Below, piece by piece: positions 33,627 to 36,487 of a stretch of DNA of 36,487 nt; position 1 is the first letter of the stretch, and the number at the start of each line of letters is the position of its first letter. The notes under the pieces were generated by a model. The model had not been told where the DNA came from. It worked only from the letters and a program-made list of their open reading frames with translations, and did not search any database. The position numbers and the translations under genes are program-made. Source of the DNA: Lentisphaerota bacterium (lineage in GTDB: Bacteria; Verrucomicrobiota; Lentisphaeria; Victivallales; Victivallaceae); NCBI GenBank assembly GCA_015061885.1, contig SUVS01000029.1, positions 1 to 36,487 of the forward strand. The letters run 5' to 3'.

Positions 33627-33655
33627 AATATAACACGATCAACCAGTTTCGGCAA
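33627..33655 (-). promoter_or_regulatory. Promoter for the symporter-iorAB operon
   Basis: On the minus strand TTGCCG (33655-33650), 17 bases, TATATT (33632-33627). It leaves a leader of about 35 bases before the accessory ORF. Confidence 0.6.
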
Positions 33656-33725
33656 ATTTTTTTTCGCAATGAGTCTTTATCCGGACAAAAAAACTAAAAA
33701 ATGCCTGTTTTTTATCCGAAAAATC

Positions 33726-33754
33726 TTGAAAAATCTTTGAAGTTGGTGTATTTA
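33726..33754 (+). promoter_or_regulatory. Candidate promoter for the TPR gene
   Basis: TTGAAA (33726-33731), 17 bases, TATTTA (33749-33754). It implies a leader of about 125 bases holding the Shine-Dalgarno and hairpin described next. The rest of the 33656-33887 gap is AT-rich with no gene. Confidence 0.4.
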
Positions 33755-33833
33755 TAAAACCTGTCCTTAATTTCATGGAAAGGTTTTCGGCAAGGGCAGT
33801 ACAGTGGTTTTTTATAAAAATTTTAACATAATT

Positions 33834-33887
33834 TAAGGAGTTCCGGCAAAAGTAACAACAGTGATATTTGCCGGATGGATTTGCATT
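33834..33887 (+). promoter_or_regulatory. Shine-Dalgarno plus hairpin spacer before the TPR start codon
   Basis: TAAGGAG (33834-33840) is a near-perfect Shine-Dalgarno with no start codon within 20 bases. One base later TCCGGCAAA (33842-33850) and TTTGCCGGA (33867-33875) form a perfect 9 bp stem with a 16-base loop. The ATG at 33888 is 12 bases after the stem. Folding would bring the site to about 13 bases from the ATG. A weak GGA at 33877-33879 is the alternative site. Confidence 0.55.
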
Positions 33888-35273
33888 ATGAAAGAAAAAA
33901 CACTTAAAGATGTGCATCCCGGGATACGGGAGTTCTATAACCGTGCGGTGGATTTTGAACGCAAGGAAAACTGGGAGTTTGCAGTAAGTTGTATGCTTGA
34001 AGCTGTTCTGCGGGTTCCGGCATTCAACGAAGCACGCACCAAACTGCGGGAATACGAAAAACAGTTCACCAAAAAACTGGGCGGTATGGCACCGTTCATG
34101 TCGCAGTTGCAGGGATTTCTGGCACTGCCTAAAATCAAAAAGCTGACCTCATCCAGCCCCATTGATGCAATCAGCGAGTGCGAAAAAATTCTGGCGTTGA
34201 ATCTGAATAATCCGCCTGTATTGCAGGCTCTTGCCGATGCTGCACTCAAAGCCGATGCGGCAAACATTGCCATTGAAGCACTGCTGATATTGCACGATTA
34301 TCAGCCGGATAATATACCGATAATGCGTAAACTCGCGGGGTGTTACCGTCAGGATGGTCAGGCACAGGAAGCATTGAAAGTCTATCAGTACCTCGCCAGC
34401 AAGAATCCCAAAGACAAGAAGATCATGAGCGAATTGCGTGAAGCATCAGCTTTTGCGACCCAGCAGAAAGCGGCGTGGGAAAAAGAAAGTCTGGCCACCA
34501 AAGGCAAGAGTGTTAAAGATGACGCTTTGACCATTCAGCTGGCTGAAGGTACTTTGCGTGATGCCGACCATGCCCGCAAGCTGATAACGCTTTACACCAA
34601 AGAGCTTGCCGAAAACGAATCTGATGAAATGCGTAAGAAACTTGCCGAAGCTTATATTGTGGTAGGCAACTACGACGAAGCTATCAAATTGCTGGAGCTG
34701 GTTGCGGAACATCTGCCGGCACTTGACCCCACACTGGATAAACAGATCGAGCGTACATATCTTGCCAAGTACAATCTGATCGTGGATGATTTGCGTCAAA
34801 AAGCACAAGCCGACCCGGCGTATGCCGGTAATCTGGAAGAAGCGGAAAAGTTTTTGCTTGAATTCCGTATTGAACGGGCGGAACGCCGTTCACAGGCGTA
34901 TCCGGCAGAAGCGGCATTGCATTATGATCTGGGTTCGCTCTATGTTGATGCTCAAGAGTATGATAAAGCAGTTGCAGAACTTAACGAAGCCTCCAAAAGC
35001 CCCCAGCGGCGTACACAAAGTCTGGCATTGCTGGGTCACTGTTTTATGGATCAGGGAAAATTTGAAGAAGCAATCAAATTCTGCGAAGATGCTCTGTCTG
35101 AAATGGTGCGTATGGACCGGCACAAGTTTACTGTTATGTACGACCGGGCAAATTCGCTGGAAGCTCTGGGCAGAAATGAAGAAGCTCTTGCGGCGTTTCA
35201 GGAAATTTACCGCAATAACGGCAGATTCAAGGATGTAGCCGCCAAAATTCAAACTCTTGGCGGCGAAGTATAA
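33888..35273 (+). CDS. Tetratricopeptide-repeat protein
   Basis: 461 residues, no signal peptide. The ATG at 33888 is used; a GTG at 33861 in the same frame lies in the loop of the leader hairpin. TPR-like units are recognisable at about 110-140, 145-175, 247-277, 343-372, 376-405 and 415-445 (for example LAEAYIVVGNYDEAIKLLEL and LGSLYVDAQEYDKAVAELNE). The middle (about 185-235) is charged and probably a coiled linker. TPRs mediate protein-protein contacts; the partner is unknown, but the Pro/Ala/Thr-rich protein encoded next is an obvious candidate. Confidence 0.85.
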   Translation: MKEKTLKDVHPGIREFYNRAVDFERKENWEFAVSCMLEAVLRVPAFNEARTKLREYEKQFTKKLGGMAPFMSQLQGFLALPKIKKLTSSSPIDAISECEKILALNLNNPPVLQALADAALKADAANIAIEALLILHDYQPDNIPIMRKLAGCYRQDGQAQEALKVYQYLASKNPKDKKIMSELREASAFATQQKAAWEKESLATKGKSVKDDALTIQLAEGTLRDADHARKLITLYTKELAENESDEMRKKLAEAYIVVGNYDEAIKLLELVAEHLPALDPTLDKQIERTYLAKYNLIVDDLRQKAQADPAYAGNLEEAEKFLLEFRIERAERRSQAYPAEAALHYDLGSLYVDAQEYDKAVAELNEASKSPQRRTQSLALLGHCFMDQGKFEEAIKFCEDALSEMVRMDRHKFTVMYDRANSLEALGRNEEALAAFQEIYRNNGRFKDVAAKIQTLGGEV

Positions 35274-35318
35274 AAGAGAGATTTTTGTGTATAATTTCTA
35301 AAAAAAGCGTAAAATCGT

Positions 35319-35385
35319 CAATATTACAGTGCTTTGAAAGTTGACATTTTGCATTTGCCGGGTTATATTCAAGAATGTAATATTG
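35319..35385. promoter_or_regulatory. 9 bp inverted repeat flanking a promoter
   Basis: CAATATTAC (35319-35327) is exactly inverted at GTAATATTG (35377-35385). The arms lie 13 bases before the -35 and 7 bases after the -10, with centres 58 bases apart. They could be paired operator half-sites, though AT-rich DNA makes chance matches more likely. Confidence 0.4.
35341..35369 (+). promoter_or_regulatory. Near-consensus sigma70 promoter
   Basis: TTGACA (35341-35346), 17 bases, TATATT (35364-35369). It is the best promoter in the window, and drives the last gene with a leader of about 60 bases. Confidence 0.75.
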
Positions 35386-35435
35386 TTTTTGGATTGCAAA
35401 TTTTTAATTATAGAAACAAAAATCAGGGTGGTTTT

Positions 35436-36487
35436 ATGGCAGATCAGAACAATCTTCCCGAAGTTGAAGATACCAAGACCAGGGTTACGGCGAAGATCAG
35501 TCCGGATGCTCCGGGCAAACAGGCTCCGCAAATAGATTTGAACACATCGCAGGATAAAAGTCCGGTCAATACAATGACCGGGCGGACGGTAAAATTGCAG
35601 GGCCTTGCCGGTATGGCTCCCGTCAAACCGGCGGTAACAACGGCTCCGGCAGCAGCTCCGGCTCCGGCGGCATCCGGCGATACCACTACCAAACGTACGG
35701 TCAAACTTGCCTCGCTGGCGGCAGGGCCTTCAATCAAAACTATGGATTTGAGCAAACCGCAGGCAACTCCTGCACCGGCCCCTGCTGCTGCCCCGGCTCC
35801 CGCTCCAGCAGTAAAAGCTCCGGCTCCGGCGGCAAGCACAGTAACCCGCCGCACGCAGAAACTGGAAGCACTTGACACCCAGGATGTTGTTGCCATGACA
35901 GAAACTGCACCGTCTGCGGCTGATGATACCCAAACCCGTAAAGCCTCCAAGATTTCTGCCATAGCGGCACAGCCCGCACCGCAGGCGATCAATCTGGCCG
36001 GAGCCCGTCAGACAGTCAAGGTTCCCGGTCTGGCTCCGACAGTTGCCCCGGCGGCATCCGGGCCGGCAACCGTTCAGCTTGCCGGCGTTGCACCGGCAAC
36101 CCAATCGCCGGTACATCCGGTGGATGATGTCCCCAAAACCATACAGGTTCCCGGTGTTGCACCGGCAACCCAATCGCCGGTGCGTCCGGTGGAAGATGCC
36201 CCCAGTACGATTCAGATCGCGGCTCCTGCCGATGACACCCAGACCCGTGCGGCAAAGAAGGTCGAGCCTGCACCGGCTCAATTCAAAGCCGGCAATGTTG
36301 ATGACACTGTAAAACTTCAGCGGCCTGCTCCCAAGCCGGTCATGCCCGGTTCGGTTGCCCCTGCCACGCAGGGCGGGAGTCCGGCGGCTGGCGGCATCAA
36401 GCTCAACAAGCCGAAGCCGGCGGCACCGAAACCGGCTCCCGCACCAGCTCCGGTAAAGGAAGAAAAACCTGAAGCTGAAGCCGAACC
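35436..36487 (+). CDS. Pro/Ala/Thr-rich repetitive protein, partial (runs off the window)
   Basis: 350 codons stay open from the ATG at 35436 to the window end with no stop. AGGGTGG is about 6-8 bases upstream. There is no signal peptide. The chain is low complexity (Ala, Pro, Thr, Lys) and disordered-looking, with two recurring short motifs: T-[VIQ]-[KQ]-[LIV] at T51, T88, T140, T193, T212, T235, T258 and T291, and D-T-x-T-[RK] at 12-16, 82-86, 164-168 and 267-271. T-x-x-[LIV] resembles phosphothreonine sites bound by FHA domains. The tail becomes Lys/Pro/Ala then Glu-rich. No named family is recognised; a C-terminal domain may lie outside the window. Confidence 0.8.
   Translation, partial: MADQNNLPEVEDTKTRVTAKISPDAPGKQAPQIDLNTSQDKSPVNTMTGRTVKLQGLAGMAPVKPAVTTAPAAAPAPAASGDTTTKRTVKLASLAAGPSIKTMDLSKPQATPAPAPAAAPAPAPAVKAPAPAASTVTRRTQKLEALDTQDVVAMTETAPSAADDTQTRKASKISAIAAQPAPQAINLAGARQTVKVPGLAPTVAPAASGPATVQLAGVAPATQSPVHPVDDVPKTIQVPGVAPATQSPVRPVEDAPSTIQIAAPADDTQTRAAKKVEPAPAQFKAGNVDDTVKLQRPAPKPVMPGSVAPATQGGSPAAGGIKLNKPKPAAPKPAPAPAPVKEEKPEAEAE
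36087..36224 (+). repeat. Tandem 69 bp coding repeat
   Basis: Copies at 36087-36155 and 36156-36224 share an identical first 26 bases and encode GVAPATQSPV-[HR]-PV-[DE]-D twice (23 codons each). Confidence 0.75.

Noticed and set aside
35444-36281. Two overlapping minus-strand open frames at the right edge (Ala/Gly- and Arg/Cys-rich)
   Set aside because: Low-complexity complements of the Pro/Ala/Thr-rich gene, which is open on the plus strand for 350 codons with promoter and ribosome site.
1-36487. CRISPR array, defence island, prophage or tRNA genes
   Set aside because: No regularly spaced repeats, no cas, integrase or phage genes, and no cloverleaf seen in any intergenic gap.

Overview
This is a chromosomal, housekeeping-rich window of moderate GC with tightly packed genes, many start/stop overlaps of the ATGA or GTGA type, and clear Shine-Dalgarno sites. 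The gene mix resembles a Lentisphaeria (Victivallales-like) member of the PVC group: long sodium/solute symporters, a GH95-like glycosidase, an FAD oxidoreductase with a C-terminal beta-sandwich, an N-acetylhexosamine kinase, and ferredoxin-dependent 2-oxoacid oxidation. That assignment is an inference from family content, not from a marker gene.

Layout. 1-10452 (+): a small exported protein, a GT-C membrane glycosyltransferase, rlmN, a PSP1/RicT-like protein, a membrane-anchored HEXXH protein, a NIF3 protein, a short family A DNA polymerase and a GH95-like protein, mostly in one direction with tiny gaps. 10495-14245 (-): an N-acetylhexosamine kinase, a UDP-sugar 4-epimerase and an FAD oxidoreductase, preceded by two long palindromes. 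14517-19094 (-): prmA, a serine hydrolase, rsmB, thiL and tsaE. 19220-24111 (+): rsmD with a WaaP/InaA-like kinase, then a large symporter with trmO. 24169-26906 (-): metG and a beta-lactamase-fold hydrolase. 26907-27440: a hairpin-packed element with imperfect terminal inverted repeats. 27441-29710 (+): pepF and a CinA C-terminal-type amidase. 29784-33584 (-): a very small symporter accessory protein, a symporter, iorA and iorB, apparently one transport-and-oxidation operon. 33888-36487 (+): a TPR protein and the start of a Pro/Ala/Thr-rich protein that runs off the window.

Regulation. Several intergenic regions carry a recognisable sigma70-type promoter with the -10 hexamer TATATT, usually 16-18 bases after a TTG-initial -35. 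The rsmD and prmA promoters are back to back with overlapping -35 boxes. One convergent gene pair (pncC/iorB) is separated by a good bidirectional terminator.

Most unusual points: the roughly 390 bp multi-hairpin element, apparently sitting in the metG leader; a perfect 9 bp stem placed between a strong Shine-Dalgarno and the start codon of the TPR gene; the C-terminally open protein with eight T-x-x-[LIV] motifs and four D-T-x-T motifs, which looks like a multivalent phosphothreonine/FHA scaffold; a 42-residue accessory ORF before the symporter; and a PolA without its 5'-3' exonuclease. I found no CRISPR array, tRNA, rRNA, prophage, or classical defence system.
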